Source: Celeribacter indicus
GTDB lineage: Bacteria; Pseudomonadota; Alphaproteobacteria; Rhodobacterales; Rhodobacteraceae
Direction: 5' to 3'
Assembly: GCF_000819565.1 (NCBI RefSeq)
Contig: NZ_CP004393.1
Span: 1,240,001-1,304,000 of the forward strand
Length of the DNA stretch: 64,000 bases
Part shown: positions 8,027-17,102 of the stretch, one piece after another
Layout: every line of letters starts with the position of its first letter
Numbering within the stretch: position 1 is the stretch's first letter
Notes under the pieces: generated by a model
Database searches by the model: none
What the model saw: the letters and a program-made list of their open reading frames with translations, nothing else
Told to the model about the DNA's origin: nothing
Made by a program: the position numbers and the translations under genes

Positions 8027-10279
8027 TCACACGATGATCCCCGACCGGCCGAGATGGGCCGCGAGATCGGCGCGCACGGATTGCGCGCCCTGGGCGGCCG
8101 CGTCCTCGATCACCTTGCGCACCTCGTCGAGGTCGAGCCGCCGCAGCACGGATTTCACCGGGCCGATGGAGGCCGGGCGCATCGACAGGGTGCGCACGCC
8201 CATGGCGGCCAGCGCCACCGCCTCGAGTGGCCGCCCGGCATCCTCGCCGCAGAAGGAGATCGGTGTGCCGAAGGTTTCGCAGCGTTCCACGATCTGACGG
8301 ATGAAGCTCAGGAACGAATAGTTGAGCGTGTCGTAGCGCCGCCGCACCCGCTCGTTCTCCCGATCCGCGGCAAAGAAGAACTGCTTGAGATCGTTGCCGC
8401 CGATGGAGAGGAAATCGGTTTCCTCGAAGAACCGGTCGGGCGCGAAGGCGAGCGACGGGGTTTCGAGCATCGCGCCGATTTCGACGCGGGAGGGCACCGT
8501 GTGGTGGAGCTTGCGCTCGTTCTCGAGCACGTCGTCGAAGATGGCGCGCGCCTCGCGGAACTCCTCGAACTGCGCGACGAAGGGAAACATGATCGTCAGC
8601 GGCCGCCCGGCGGCGGCGCGGATCAGCGCCTGGAGCTGCATCCGCATCACCCCGCGCTTGTCGAGGCCGACGCGGATCGCGCGCCAGCCCATCGCCGGGT
8701 TCGGTTCGTCCTGCGGCTTCATGTAGGGCAGAACCTTGTCCGAGCCGATGTCGAGCGTGCGGAAGACGACGCGCTTGCCGCGCGCCGCGTCCATCACGCG
8801 GGCATAGAGCGAGGCAAGCTCGCCCCGGCGCGGCACCTTGTTGCGGATGAGGAACTGGAGCTCGGTGCGAAACAGGCCGACGCCTTCGGCGCCCGAGCTC
8901 GTGAGCGAGGGCAGGTCGGCCATCAGCCCGGCATTCATGTGCAGTCCGATGCGCCGGCCGCAGAGCGTTTCGGCGGGCAGGTCCCTCAGCCCGGCATAGC
9001 GTTTCAGCGCCTCGGCCTGCATCGCGATCTTGTCGCGGAAGGCGGAGGCGACGGTCTCCTCCGGCCGCAGGTGCACGATGCCCTGGTCGCCGTCCACGAG
9101 GATCGCGTCGCCGTTCAGCGCCTCGGTCGTGATCCCCTCGGCATGGATGACGAGCGGGATCGCCCAGGCGCGCGCGACCACCGCGGCATGCGAGCCGACC
9201 GAGCCCTGTTCGAGGACGATGCCCTTGAGATCCTTGCCGTAGTCCAGAAGCTCCCCCGGACCGATGTTGCGCGCCACGAGGATGGGATTGTCCGGCATTT
9301 CCGCGCCGGTCTCCTTGCCCTGTCCGGTGAGGATGCGCAGGAGCCGGTTCGACAGGTCGTCGAGATCGTGGAGCCGTTCGCGCATGTAGGGATCGGGTAC
9401 GGTGGCGAGGCGCGTGCGCGCGGTGGACTGTTCCTTTTCCACCGCTGCCTCGGCGGAGAGCCCGCGGTCGATGTCCTCCTCCATCCGGCGGCGCCAGCCG
9501 CGGGAATTGGCGAACATCCGGTAGGCTTCCAGAACCTCGTTCTGGTCCTTGTCGGCGGGCCCGACATTGGCAAGCATGTCGTCCACCGACAGGCGCAGCC
9601 GGTCGATCGCCTCGCCCAGCCGGGCCTTCTCGCTCTCGGGATCGTCAGCCACGGGATTGGTGACGACGACGCGGGGTTCGTGCAGGTAGACCCGGCCTTC
9701 GGCCACGCCCTCCTGCCCGGTTGCGCCGCGGAAGAGCACCTGATTCTGATGCAGGGCGCGCATTCCGCTCTCTTCGGAGACGAAGGCGCCGAGTTCGGTC
9801 ATCTCCGCGAGCACCATCGCCACGACCTCGAGCGCATAGACCTCGTCGTCGGTATAGGCGCGGGCCTGTTTCGACTGGACCACCAGCACGCCGAGGATTT
9901 CCCCGAGGCGCTGGATCGGCAGGCCGAGGAAGCTCGAATAGATCTCCTCCCCCGTCTCCGGCATGTAGCGAAAGCCGCGTTCGGAGGGGGCGTCGGCGGT
10001 ATTGACCATCCGCCGGGTGCGCGCGACGCGGCCCACGAGGCCCTCGCCGATGCGCATGCGGGTCTTGTGCACGGCCTCCGCCTTGAGGCCCTCGGTCGCG
10101 CAAAGCTCGAGCGTCTCGGAATCGCGGAAGAGGTAGATCGAGCACACCTGGGTGTGCATGCTGTCGGCGATGAGATGGGTGATGCGGTCCAGCCGCGCCT
10201 GACTGGCGCTGTCTTCGGCCAGTGTATCCCTGAGCCGTCCAAGCAGCTTGCGCGACTCGCTCTCCAGATTATGAGGCAT
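8027..10279 (-). CDS. ptsP: Phosphoenolpyruvate-protein phosphotransferase, nitrogen type (EI-Ntr)
   Basis: First enzyme of the nitrogen PTS: transfers phosphate from PEP to an active histidine and then to NPr. It is a 750-residue cytoplasmic protein. Residues ~1-170 form the GAF sensor domain (typical of PtsP, absent from sugar EI). The phospho-histidine domain follows, with GSVGSHAAVVARA (His about residue 364). The C-terminal PEP-binding barrel has GVGLFRTELQFL, MGWRAIRVGLD and SIGGNDLKQFFFAADREN. In alphaproteobacteria this pathway regulates potassium, nitrogen and carbon metabolism rather than sugar uptake. Confidence 0.96.
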   Translation of the reverse strand: MPHNLESESRKLLGRLRDTLAEDSASQARLDRITHLIADSMHTQVCSIYLFRDSETLELCATEGLKAEAVHKTRMRIGEGLVGRVARTRRMVNTADAPSERGFRYMPETGEEIYSSFLGLPIQRLGEILGVLVVQSKQARAYTDDEVYALEVVAMVLAEMTELGAFVSEESGMRALHQNQVLFRGATGQEGVAEGRVYLHEPRVVVTNPVADDPESEKARLGEAIDRLRLSVDDMLANVGPADKDQNEVLEAYRMFANSRGWRRRMEEDIDRGLSAEAAVEKEQSTARTRLATVPDPYMRERLHDLDDLSNRLLRILTGQGKETGAEMPDNPILVARNIGPGELLDYGKDLKGIVLEQGSVGSHAAVVARAWAIPLVIHAEGITTEALNGDAILVDGDQGIVHLRPEETVASAFRDKIAMQAEALKRYAGLRDLPAETLCGRRIGLHMNAGLMADLPSLTSSGAEGVGLFRTELQFLIRNKVPRRGELASLYARVMDAARGKRVVFRTLDIGSDKVLPYMKPQDEPNPAMGWRAIRVGLDKRGVMRMQLQALIRAAAGRPLTIMFPFVAQFEEFREARAIFDDVLENERKLHHTVPSRVEIGAMLETPSLAFAPDRFFEETDFLSIGGNDLKQFFFAADRENERVRRRYDTLNYSFLSFIRQIVERCETFGTPISFCGEDAGRPLEAVALAAMGVRTLSMRPASIGPVKSVLRRLDLDEVRKVIEDAAAQGAQSVRADLAAHLGRSGIIV

Positions 10280-10679
10280 GGATCCTGCCGTCCCTTTCGC
10301 GCCCGTTCGCGGGCGTCGCTTCTTTAGACCATAGATGTGGGGCTTCGCCAGAGAAAATCAACTTGCGGGGAGGGCGCAGGCAAAGTCTTGCGTGTAAAAA
10401 GTGCAGAAATATCCGTAGTTTGATGCTGCATGTGCAAAAACAGCATGCCGCAGGCGCAGCCTCGGCAGCCGCGCTGCGGGACGGGGCGCCACGGCCGGAA
10501 AAAGGCGCCTGCGCCATGCGCGGCGGTCCGTCGTGCCGGTGGCGGAAACCGGGCGATCACCCCGCGGGCCCGATCCGGTGTCGCCGGGGCGGCGCAGGGC
10601 GTTGCGGATTGGGCAGGCGCGGGGCAGGGAGGCGCCCCGGCGCCGGAGTGGCGCGACCGGGGCGGCGGGGACGAAGGGC
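10280..10679. other. Intergenic region between lysC and ptsP
   Basis: About 400 bp with no supported gene. Its lysC-proximal part has a strong GC hairpin (CGCCCCGGCGCC at 10633-10644 against 10650-10664, small bulge) but no T-run. The ptsP-proximal part is less GC-rich (10320-10450) and probably holds the ptsP promoter. It includes a small inverted repeat ATGCTG/CAGCAT at 10423-10428 and 10441-10446 around TGCAAAAA. Confidence 0.5.
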
Positions 10680-11915
10680 TCAGGCCTTCTCGAGTTCGAA
10701 GGCGTCGTGCAGCGCCTGGACCGCGAGTTCGGCATACCGGCGGTCGATGAGCACGGAGATCTTGATCTCGGAGGTGGCGATGACCTTGATGTTGATGCCC
10801 TCGTCGGAGAGCACCCGGAACATCTTGGCCGCGACGCCGGATTGCGACCGCATGCCGATGCCGACGAGGGAGATCTTCGCCACCGTCTCGTCCGAGATCA
10901 GCTCCTCGAACCTGAGATCGCCGCGTTCCCTGGCGGAATTGAGCGCGGCCTCGGCGCGTTTCACCTGGTCGACCGGACAGGAGAAGGTCATGTCGGTCGC
11001 CCCGGCATCGGAGATGTTCTGCACGATCATGTCGACATTCACGCCCGAATCCGCGAGCGGACCGAAGATGGCGGCGGCGATGCCGGGACGGTCCTCGACG
11101 GAGACGAGGGTCATCTTGGCTTCTTCGCGGGAGGCGGCGATACCGGAGACGGGTTTGTTTTCCATGATTTCCTCCTCGGCACAGATGAGCGTGCCGGCAT
11201 TGGGGTCATATTCCTCGAAAGACGACAGCACGCGCAGCTTCACCTTGTAGCGCATGGCGAGCTCGACGGAGCGGGTCTGGAGCACCTTCGCGCCGAGCGA
11301 GGCGAGTTCGAGCATCTCCTCGAAGGAGATCTTCTCCATCTTGCGCGCCTTGCTCTCGACCCGCGGATCGGTGGTATAGACCCCGTCCACGTCGGTATAG
11401 ATGTCGCAGCGTTCGGCATCGAAGGCGGCGGCGAAGGCCACGGCGGTCGTGTCGGAGCCGCCACGGCCGAGCGTGGTGATGCGGCCCTCGGGCGAGACGC
11501 CCTGGAAACCGGCGACGACGGCGACCTTCATGCCCTCGGCGAACTTGGCGAGGATGTTCTCGTCGGGGATCTCCTCGATCCGCGCGGCGCCATGGGCCGA
11601 GTTGGTCCTGAGCGGCACCTGCCAGCCTTGCCAGCTCCGTGCGGGGATGTCCATTTCCTGAAGCGTCAGCGCCATGAGCCCGGCGGTCACGTTCTCGCCC
11701 GAGGAGACGACCGCATCATATTCGCGCGCGTCGTACATGGGGGAGGTCTCCCCGACATAGCCCACGAGCCGGTTGGTCTCGCCCGCCATGGCGGAGACGA
11801 TCACGATCACGTCGTAACCGTTGGCGACCTCGCGTCCCACGCGCTTTGCGGCGCGGCGGATGCGGTCGAGCGTGGCGACGGAGGTGCCGCCGAATTTCAT
11901 CACGAGAATTGGCAT
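10680..11915 (-). CDS. lysC: Aspartate kinase
   Basis: Phosphorylates aspartate at the head of lysine, threonine and methionine synthesis. The 411-residue, monofunctional form begins MPILVMKFGGTSVA (KFGGTS nucleotide/substrate loop). It has GRGGSDTTAVAFAAAF and the DVDGVYTTDPR signature. The C-terminal ~140 residues form two ACT domains that would bind lysine/threonine for feedback control. Length and architecture are normal for alphaproteobacteria. It lies upstream of ptsP on the same strand, 400 bp away. Confidence 0.96.
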   Translation of the reverse strand: MPILVMKFGGTSVATLDRIRRAAKRVGREVANGYDVIVIVSAMAGETNRLVGYVGETSPMYDAREYDAVVSSGENVTAGLMALTLQEMDIPARSWQGWQVPLRTNSAHGAARIEEIPDENILAKFAEGMKVAVVAGFQGVSPEGRITTLGRGGSDTTAVAFAAAFDAERCDIYTDVDGVYTTDPRVESKARKMEKISFEEMLELASLGAKVLQTRSVELAMRYKVKLRVLSSFEEYDPNAGTLICAEEEIMENKPVSGIAASREEAKMTLVSVEDRPGIAAAIFGPLADSGVNVDMIVQNISDAGATDMTFSCPVDQVKRAEAALNSARERGDLRFEELISDETVAKISLVGIGMRSQSGVAAKMFRVLSDEGINIKVIATSEIKISVLIDRRYAELAVQALHDAFELEKA

Positions 11916-12027
11916 GAGCCGCCCTCTTCCCCTCTGCGATTGGTCACGGTTTCCTAAGTGTCCGGTGCAGAAAGCGCAAGAGCGTGCTGGCGGGCGACCT
12001 GTCGAATTTTGCCCGCCAAAACCCGCC

Positions 12028-12675
12028 TCAGAACGGGTGCGCGCGCCCGTCCCATGTCTCGAAACAGCCGGTGGTCGCGAGGGACAGGGCCTGGACGCGA
12101 TCCGAGAGGCCCCGCGCGGCCTCCCCGGCGGTGATCTCCGCGCTCGCGCCGCCCATGTCCGTCTTCACCCAGCCGGGGTGATAGATGCCGACCGCGATGC
12201 CCTCCGGCCGCAGGTCGGTGGCGAGGTTGCGCCCGAGATTGAGCGCGGCGGCCTTCGAGGCGCGGTAGATATAGGAGCCGCCCGGCGCGCGGGTGTGCGA
12301 GGCCATCTGCGAGGAGATGATCGCGATCTTGCCCCCGGCGGCGCGCAGGGCGGGGAGCAGGGCCTGGACCGTGAGAAAGACGCCGGTGACGTTGACCGCG
12401 AACTCCTGCGCCCACATCGCCGCCGGATAGCCGGTCTCGAGGCTTTGCCCCTTGTCGAGATAGAGCCCGGCATTGCAGACGAGAAGGTCGAGGGCGCGCG
12501 CGCCGCGGGTGTCGGCGAGCCGTTGCGGCGCGGCGGGGTCGGTCAGGTCGAGCGCGTGGAGCCCCTCCGCCCCGGCGGTGGAGGTGCCTTCCACCGCGTA
12601 TCCGCGTTCCGTCAGCTCGCGTTTCAGCGCTGCGCCGATGCCGCGCGAGGCGCCGGTGATCAGGGCGTCGGGCAT
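12028..12675 (-). CDS. SDR family oxidoreductase
   Basis: A 215-residue classical short-chain dehydrogenase/reductase. The nucleotide-binding TGASRGIG is at residues ~8-15, the NAG motif (LVCNAGLYLDKG) near 80, and the active-site Tyr-Lys in YIYRASKAAALNLGR. The substrate is unknown; C-factor-like SDRs are a possible relative. Its start is 1 bp past the stop of the DUF1178 gene, so they may be co-transcribed. Confidence 0.88.
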   Translation of the reverse strand: MPDALITGASRGIGAALKRELTERGYAVEGTSTAGAEGLHALDLTDPAAPQRLADTRGARALDLLVCNAGLYLDKGQSLETGYPAAMWAQEFAVNVTGVFLTVQALLPALRAAGGKIAIISSQMASHTRAPGGSYIYRASKAAALNLGRNLATDLRPEGIAVGIYHPGWVKTDMGGASAEITAGEAARGLSDRVQALSLATTGCFETWDGRAHPF

Positions 12676-12676
12676 G

Positions 12677-13123
12677 TCAGTTCATCTTTCGCCGCGGTGT
12701 GAAGGGGAGGGGCAGGACGGGAACGCCGTCCTCGATCAGCTTGCGCGCCTCGTCGGGTTTCGTCTCGCCGTAGATCGCGCGCGGCGGGGCCGCGCCCTCG
12801 TGCATCCGGCGCGCCTCGGCGGCGAATTCGAGGCCGACGTAATCCGAATTGGCCTCCACCTCCGCCCGGAGCTTCGCGATGGCCTGTTCGATCTGTTCGG
12901 GAGTGGGGGCGGTCTGCGCCGGCACGGGCGGCGGCGGTCCGGCGGGCGCTTCCTCCCGCGCGGTGCACACCTGCGGCGCCATCATCGCCTTTCCCACCCG
13001 CGTCTCGCCGCAGTCCGGGCAGCCGACGAGCCCGCGCGCCGTCTGCGCCTCGTAATCCTCGGCGGAGCGGAACCAGCTTTCGAAGCGGTGGTCATTGGCG
13101 CATTTGAGCGTGTAGCGGATCAT
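12677..13123 (-). CDS. DUF1178 family protein
   Basis: A 148-residue protein of unknown function. The N-terminus MIRYTLKCANDHRFESWFRS followed by GCPDCGETRVGKAMMAP is the DUF1178 pattern. C8 and the CPDC pair suggest a small zinc ribbon. The middle is a Pro-rich linker, and the C-terminal half (KLRAEVEANSDYVGLEFAAEARRMHEG) is conserved in the family. It is adjacent to the SDR gene (1-bp gap). Confidence 0.88.
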   Translation of the reverse strand: MIRYTLKCANDHRFESWFRSAEDYEAQTARGLVGCPDCGETRVGKAMMAPQVCTAREEAPAGPPPPVPAQTAPTPEQIEQAIAKLRAEVEANSDYVGLEFAAEARRMHEGAAPPRAIYGETKPDEARKLIEDGVPVLPLPFTPRRKMN

Positions 13124-13233
13124 GGCGGCCGGTCGGTGGTTGTGTCAGGGGGTGCGCGGGACACGCGGAATGCCGCGCATCCCACAGACATAGGGACGGG
13201 ACGGAAGTTTTGCAATCGCGTGCCGGGGCCGGC

Positions 13234-14553
13234 CTAGCGCAGCGCCTCAAGTCCGGGAACCTCCGCGAGCACGCTCCAGAAAGCCTCCTGCTGCACCGCG
13301 CTGTCGCGCAGCGCGGCGAGGGCGGCGCGCCCTGCCTCGGCCATGGTCCGGGCCTCCTCCGGCCGGGTGACCAGCACGTCCAGGGCCGCGGCGAGATCGT
13401 CGAGGCCATGGACCGGGCGCGCGCCGCCCGCGGCATCGAGGGCGCGATAGGCGGCCTGGTGGTTGGCGACATGCGGCCCGTGAAGGACCGCCGCGCCGAA
13501 CTGCACGGGTTCGAACGGCGTATGCCCGCCGCGTGCGACGAGCGAGCCGCCGACGAAGCAGATCCCCGCCAGCCGATACCAGAGCGGCATCTCGCCCAGC
13601 GTGTCCGCGAGGTAGACCGGCGCGCGCTCCGGCGCCTCGCCGCGCCCGCGGCGGGCGAAGGCGAGGCCGGAGCGGCGCAGCTCCTCCGCCACGGCCTCGG
13701 CGCGGGCCGGATGGCGCGGGGCGAGGATCAGCCGCGCCTGCGGATCGGATTTCAGCACCCTGTCGAAGGCCTCGAGCACGATCCGCTCCTCGCCGGCATG
13801 GGTCGAGGCCGCGAGAATCGTCCTGTCGCGGAGGAAGACGCCGGAGAGCCCGCGCGCCTCCGCCTCTCCGGCGCCGGTCCCGTTGCCGATTTCCACCGTG
13901 CTCTTGAGGTTCATCCGTGGCAGGAGCGCGCGGGCGGGCAGGCCGAGTTGCAGCAGCCGCTGTTCGGAGGCGGTGTCCTGCGCGGCGAGGCGGGTGATCG
14001 CGGCGACGGTCTGTCGCGTCGTCGCGCCGAGGACCGGCATCATGCGCAGCCAGCGCCGCGCCGTGCGCTCCGACATCCGCGCGCCCGCGACCACGACGGG
14101 AATGCCGCGCCGGGCGAGGAGCGCGAAGCGGTTGGGCCAGATCTCGTTCTCGATGGAGACGAGCGCGGCGGGGGTGGTCGCGTCGAGGAAGCGGTCGAGC
14201 ACCGGACGCAGGTCGAGCGGTGCGAGGCGCACGGAGACCCGCGGCAGGCCCCAGCCGCGCACCATCCGGCGCGCCGACACGGTGTTCGCGGTGACGAGGA
14301 TCTCGAGCGATGGCGCGCGGGCGAGCGCCTCCTCGATGAGGGCGCGCGCGGCGGTGAGTTCGCCGTTGGAGGCGCCATGCACCCACAGAAGCGGCCCCGC
14401 GCCCGAGGGTCGCGTGACGAGCCCGGCGCCCAGCCGTTCGCCGAGATCCGGGAGCCGCTCGCGTCCGCGCAGGATCTGGCGGAGGAAGACGAGGGCGAAG
14501 ACCGGCGAAAGGGCGGTCAGGAGAAGGCGGTAGAGCAGCACGGAACCTCGCAA
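13234..14553 (-). CDS. waaA: 3-deoxy-D-manno-octulosonic acid (Kdo) transferase
   Basis: Adds Kdo from CMP-Kdo to the lipid A precursor at the inner membrane. The 439-residue GT30 protein has an N-terminal membrane anchor (LLYRLLLTALSPVFALVFL), the domain WVHGASNGELTAARALIEEAL, EIWPNRFALLARRGIPVVV, and the donor-binding part LGEMPLWYRLAGICFVGGSL with GGHTPFEPVQFGAAVLHGP. Length and order are normal. The E in the GELTAAR region is the expected catalytic acid. Confidence 0.94.
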   Translation of the reverse strand: MRGSVLLYRLLLTALSPVFALVFLRQILRGRERLPDLGERLGAGLVTRPSGAGPLLWVHGASNGELTAARALIEEALARAPSLEILVTANTVSARRMVRGWGLPRVSVRLAPLDLRPVLDRFLDATTPAALVSIENEIWPNRFALLARRGIPVVVAGARMSERTARRWLRMMPVLGATTRQTVAAITRLAAQDTASEQRLLQLGLPARALLPRMNLKSTVEIGNGTGAGEAEARGLSGVFLRDRTILAASTHAGEERIVLEAFDRVLKSDPQARLILAPRHPARAEAVAEELRRSGLAFARRGRGEAPERAPVYLADTLGEMPLWYRLAGICFVGGSLVARGGHTPFEPVQFGAAVLHGPHVANHQAAYRALDAAGGARPVHGLDDLAAALDVLVTRPEEARTMAEAGRAALAALRDSAVQQEAFWSVLAEVPGLEALR

Positions 14554-14639
14554 GCGGCGCTGTCGGGTGTCTTCGGGACTTACGCGGGCCGCGGGGGGCT
14601 TGGCAAGGGCCGGGCAAGCGACCGGAATTTACGTTAGAA

Positions 14640-14653
14640 TTGATCTAAGTCAT
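14640..14653 (+). promoter_or_regulatory. FNR/CRP-type box upstream of the cytochrome c peroxidase
   Basis: TTGATCTAAGTCAT matches 8 of 10 defined bases of the FNR consensus TTGAT-N4-ATCAA. It lies 85 bp before the start codon in an AT-rich intergenic stretch. Cytochrome c peroxidase genes of related bacteria (Paracoccus, Rhodobacter) are known to be controlled by FNR-type regulators, which supports the reading. Confidence 0.5.
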
Positions 14654-14737
14654 ACTCTGTTAACCTTTGGGCAGCTAATGTCGAAGCCGACGCGCGAAAC
14701 GTCTGCTCTGAATCTGCTCTGAATGAGGGAGAAAACA

Positions 14738-15790
14738 ATGAAATTTGGTCCTAGCCAGTTTGTTCTGACGGGGGCGGTCTTGCTTGCCGCAGGCGGCGCG
14801 ATGGCCCAGGAACTTCGCGAGGACGCCCTGGACATTTTCCGTCCACTGCCGTCGACCGTGCCTGCGGTTGCGGACAACCCGATCACTCCGGAGAAGATTG
14901 ATCTGGGCAAGGCGTTGTTCTTCGATCCGCGCCTGTCGGCGTCCGGCGTGTTCTCGTGTTATTCGTGCCACAACCTCACCACCGGCGGGGACGACAACAT
15001 GGAGACCTCGGTCGGCCACGGCTGGCAGAAGGGTCCGCGCAACTCGCCGACCGTGCTGAACGCCGTGCTCAACGCCGCGCAGTTCTGGGACGGCCGCGCC
15101 ACCGACCTGAAGGATCAGGCGAAAGGCCCGGTCCAGGCCGGTGTGGAGATGGCCAATACGCCCGACAACGTGGTGGCGACCCTGTCCTCCATGGGGCAGT
15201 ATGTCGAATGGTTCACCGATGCCTTCCCGGAGGACGCGGACCCGGTCAGCTTCGACAACATGGCGAAGGCGATCGAGGCCTTCGAGGCGACGCTGCTGAC
15301 GCCTGCGCCCTTCGACGCATGGCTCAACGGCAACGATGCGGCGCTCGACGAGACCGAGCTCGCGGGGCTCCAGCTCTTCATGGACAAGGGCTGCATCGCC
15401 TGCCACAACGGCGTCAACGTCGGCGGCCATGACTACTATCCCTTCGGCCTGATCGAGAAACCGGGCGCGGATGTCCTGCCCGAAGGCGACAAGGGCCGCT
15501 TCGCGGTGACCGACACGGTCGATGACGAATACGTCTTCCGCGCCGCGCCGCTGCGCAACGTCGCCGTGACGGCGCCCTATTTCCACTCCGGCAAGGTCTG
15601 GGATCTCAAGACGGCGGTGCAGATCATGGCCGAAAGCCAGCTCGGCGAAGCCGTGACCGACGAAGAAGCCGATCAGATCGTCGCCTTCCTCGGCGCGCTG
15701 ACGGGCGAGATGCCGCAGGTCATCACCCCGGTGCTGCCGGCGGAAAGCGGAACCACGCCGCGTCCGACGCAGGACATCATCATCGAATGA
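14738..15790 (+). CDS. Di-haem cytochrome c peroxidase (CcpA/MauG family)
   Basis: Reduces H2O2 to water in the periplasm with electrons from cytochrome c. A signal peptide (MKFGPSQFVLTGAVLLAAGGAMAQ) starts the 350-residue protein. There are two haem c sites: CYSCH at ~74-78 and CIACH at ~218-222. Further family marks are GKALFFDPRLS, FWDGRATDLKDQA and APLRNVAVTAPYFHSG. The start at 14738 follows GAGGGAGAA. The gene is monocistronic with a likely anaerobic or low-oxygen control site upstream. MauG proper is unlikely, since no mau genes are near. Confidence 0.93.
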   Translation: MKFGPSQFVLTGAVLLAAGGAMAQELREDALDIFRPLPSTVPAVADNPITPEKIDLGKALFFDPRLSASGVFSCYSCHNLTTGGDDNMETSVGHGWQKGPRNSPTVLNAVLNAAQFWDGRATDLKDQAKGPVQAGVEMANTPDNVVATLSSMGQYVEWFTDAFPEDADPVSFDNMAKAIEAFEATLLTPAPFDAWLNGNDAALDETELAGLQLFMDKGCIACHNGVNVGGHDYYPFGLIEKPGADVLPEGDKGRFAVTDTVDDEYVFRAAPLRNVAVTAPYFHSGKVWDLKTAVQIMAESQLGEAVTDEEADQIVAFLGALTGEMPQVITPVLPAESGTTPRPTQDIIIE

Positions 15791-15867
15791 ACTGCCGGCT
15801 CGGGTAATCACGGATCGCCGCCGCGCGCGGCGACCTTCCGGCCCCTTCCTCCCACCGGAGGGAGGGG

Positions 15868-16212
15868 CTATCTCGTGTCGTGGGGCTGCGACATGCGCGC
15901 ACGGGCGCGTTCGAGGAAGGCCTGAAGGAGTTTCGACCCGATGCGGTCCACGATCTCCGAGAGGTGATCCTCCCCGTCGTCCTCATACTGGATACATTCG
16001 TCGATCAGCCTGTCGATCAGCGCGCTTTCCTTCTCGCTCAGCGCGGGAAAGGTCTCGACCGTACCTCCGCCGGGCAGGCACAGACGGTTTGCGGGCGCGG
16101 GAAGCGTGGACGCCTGTATGAGCGACAGGCCGAGCCTCCGTGGCGATCCCTCGATCGTCAGGCGACGCAGGCGCGCGGGTTTCTTCTCTCGGTCTGGCGG
16201 GGTCGGTGGCAT
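15868..16212 (-). CDS. Hypothetical protein, 114 residues
   Basis: Not recognised. From the ATG at 16212 the reading frame gives a basic, Pro-rich N-terminus (PPTPPDREKKPARLRRLTIE), then an amphipathic C-terminal half (SEKESALIDRLIDECIQYED followed by HLSEIVDRIGSKLLQAFLERAR) that looks like real helical protein with balanced acidic and hydrophobic residues. Further in-frame extension to 16833 is Arg/Pro-rich and unlikely. It is convergent with the peroxidase. It could be a regulatory small protein; function unknown. Confidence 0.45.
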   Translation of the reverse strand: MPPTPPDREKKPARLRRLTIEGSPRRLGLSLIQASTLPAPANRLCLPGGGTVETFPALSEKESALIDRLIDECIQYEDDGEDHLSEIVDRIGSKLLQAFLERARARMSQPHDTR

Positions 16213-16781
16213 GGATCGGGCTTTGCAGGGCTGGCTCCACGGCGGTCCGGGCAGCGCTTCGGGTATCAGCCTAGCAGATAGAGTGTGCAAGGACAGAAAC
16301 CAAGCCCTCACCCGCTGGCGTTTCGGGCAGGAGCGGCTTTGCGGCGGTGGTGCCGGGCAATGCCGGTTTCTTGGGCGGTGGACGCCCGGCACGCGCGTCG
16401 GGGCGACGTTGCGCGCCTCGAGCTGGAGGGCGGAGACCGGCAAGATCGGCGGCGCCGTGGCGGGTGTCCGTGCCGCAGGCCGCGCGCGCCGCACCCGTCG
16501 CGGAAACCGGCCATCGGGAACGAAGACCTCGGACCGGGTTGAGCGGAGGATGTCGGGACCGGAGACCGCGCATGGACCGCGCACCGAGGACCGCGCGGGT
16601 CCGACCCCGACGCGACGGCACGCGGGCCGCACCCGTCGCGGGGAAGGCCGGTCGCGGCCCGCATCTCCACAGGGAGCGCGCCATGGCGACGGCTCCCCCG
16701 TCAGGCGCGTGAGCGGATCCCGCGGACGCCCATCGGAGCGGGCGGGGCGCGGGCCGGAGGCGAGAGGGCCGCCCGACGCCT
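16213..16781. other. GC-rich non-coding stretch with short repeats
   Basis: About 570 bp without a supported gene; translations in all frames are Arg/Pro/Gly-rich. It contains a 16-bp direct repeat, GCCGCACCCGTCGCGG, at 16488-16503 and 16626-16641, and several shorter repeats of CCGCGCAxxGACCGCGC type near 16565-16595. This looks like decayed or structured spacer DNA. Confidence 0.4.
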
Positions 16782-17102
16782 TCACCCGCGGGACAGGATG
16801 TTCCGACAGGCCGTCTCGTCGCCGCCGCAGCAATCCTCGAGCAGGAATGTCACCAGATCGTTCACGGTCTCCAGATCGGGCGCGTAGAGCACTTCTCTCT
16901 GCTGGCGTTGCGCCGTCACGAGCCCCGCGCGTTTCAGGATGGACAGATGGCCCGAGACCGTCGAAGGCTTCAGATCCAGCAGGCGCCCCACCTCCATCGC
17001 CGGCGTCCCGCCGGGGCCGCGCCGCACCAGCAGGCGGAAAATGGCGAGCCGTGTGCCGTGGGCGAGGGCGCCGAAGGCGTCGATGGCGAGGTCCTGTTTC
17101 AT
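16782..17102 (-). CDS. arsR: ArsR-family arsenic-responsive repressor
   Basis: A 106-residue winged-helix repressor, divergent from acr3. From MKQDLAIDAFGALAHGTRLAIFRLL the helix-turn-helix follows at LLDLKPSTVSGHLSILKRAGLV. The C-terminus LLEDCCGGDETAC supplies Cys-Cys and a further Cys, the vicinal thiol arrangement seen at the C-terminus of one ArsR subgroup in alphaproteobacteria. It would leave DNA when As(III) binds. I chose the start at 17102, after which the family alignment begins; an ATG at 17138 adds 12 residues. Confidence 0.9.
   Translation of the reverse strand: MKQDLAIDAFGALAHGTRLAIFRLLVRRGPGGTPAMEVGRLLDLKPSTVSGHLSILKRAGLVTAQRQQREVLYAPDLETVNDLVTFLLEDCCGGDETACRNILSRG

Noticed and set aside
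8054..10327. 757-codon plus-strand frame opposite ptsP
   Set aside because: Same artefact: the minus strand encodes a complete PtsP with all catalytic motifs.
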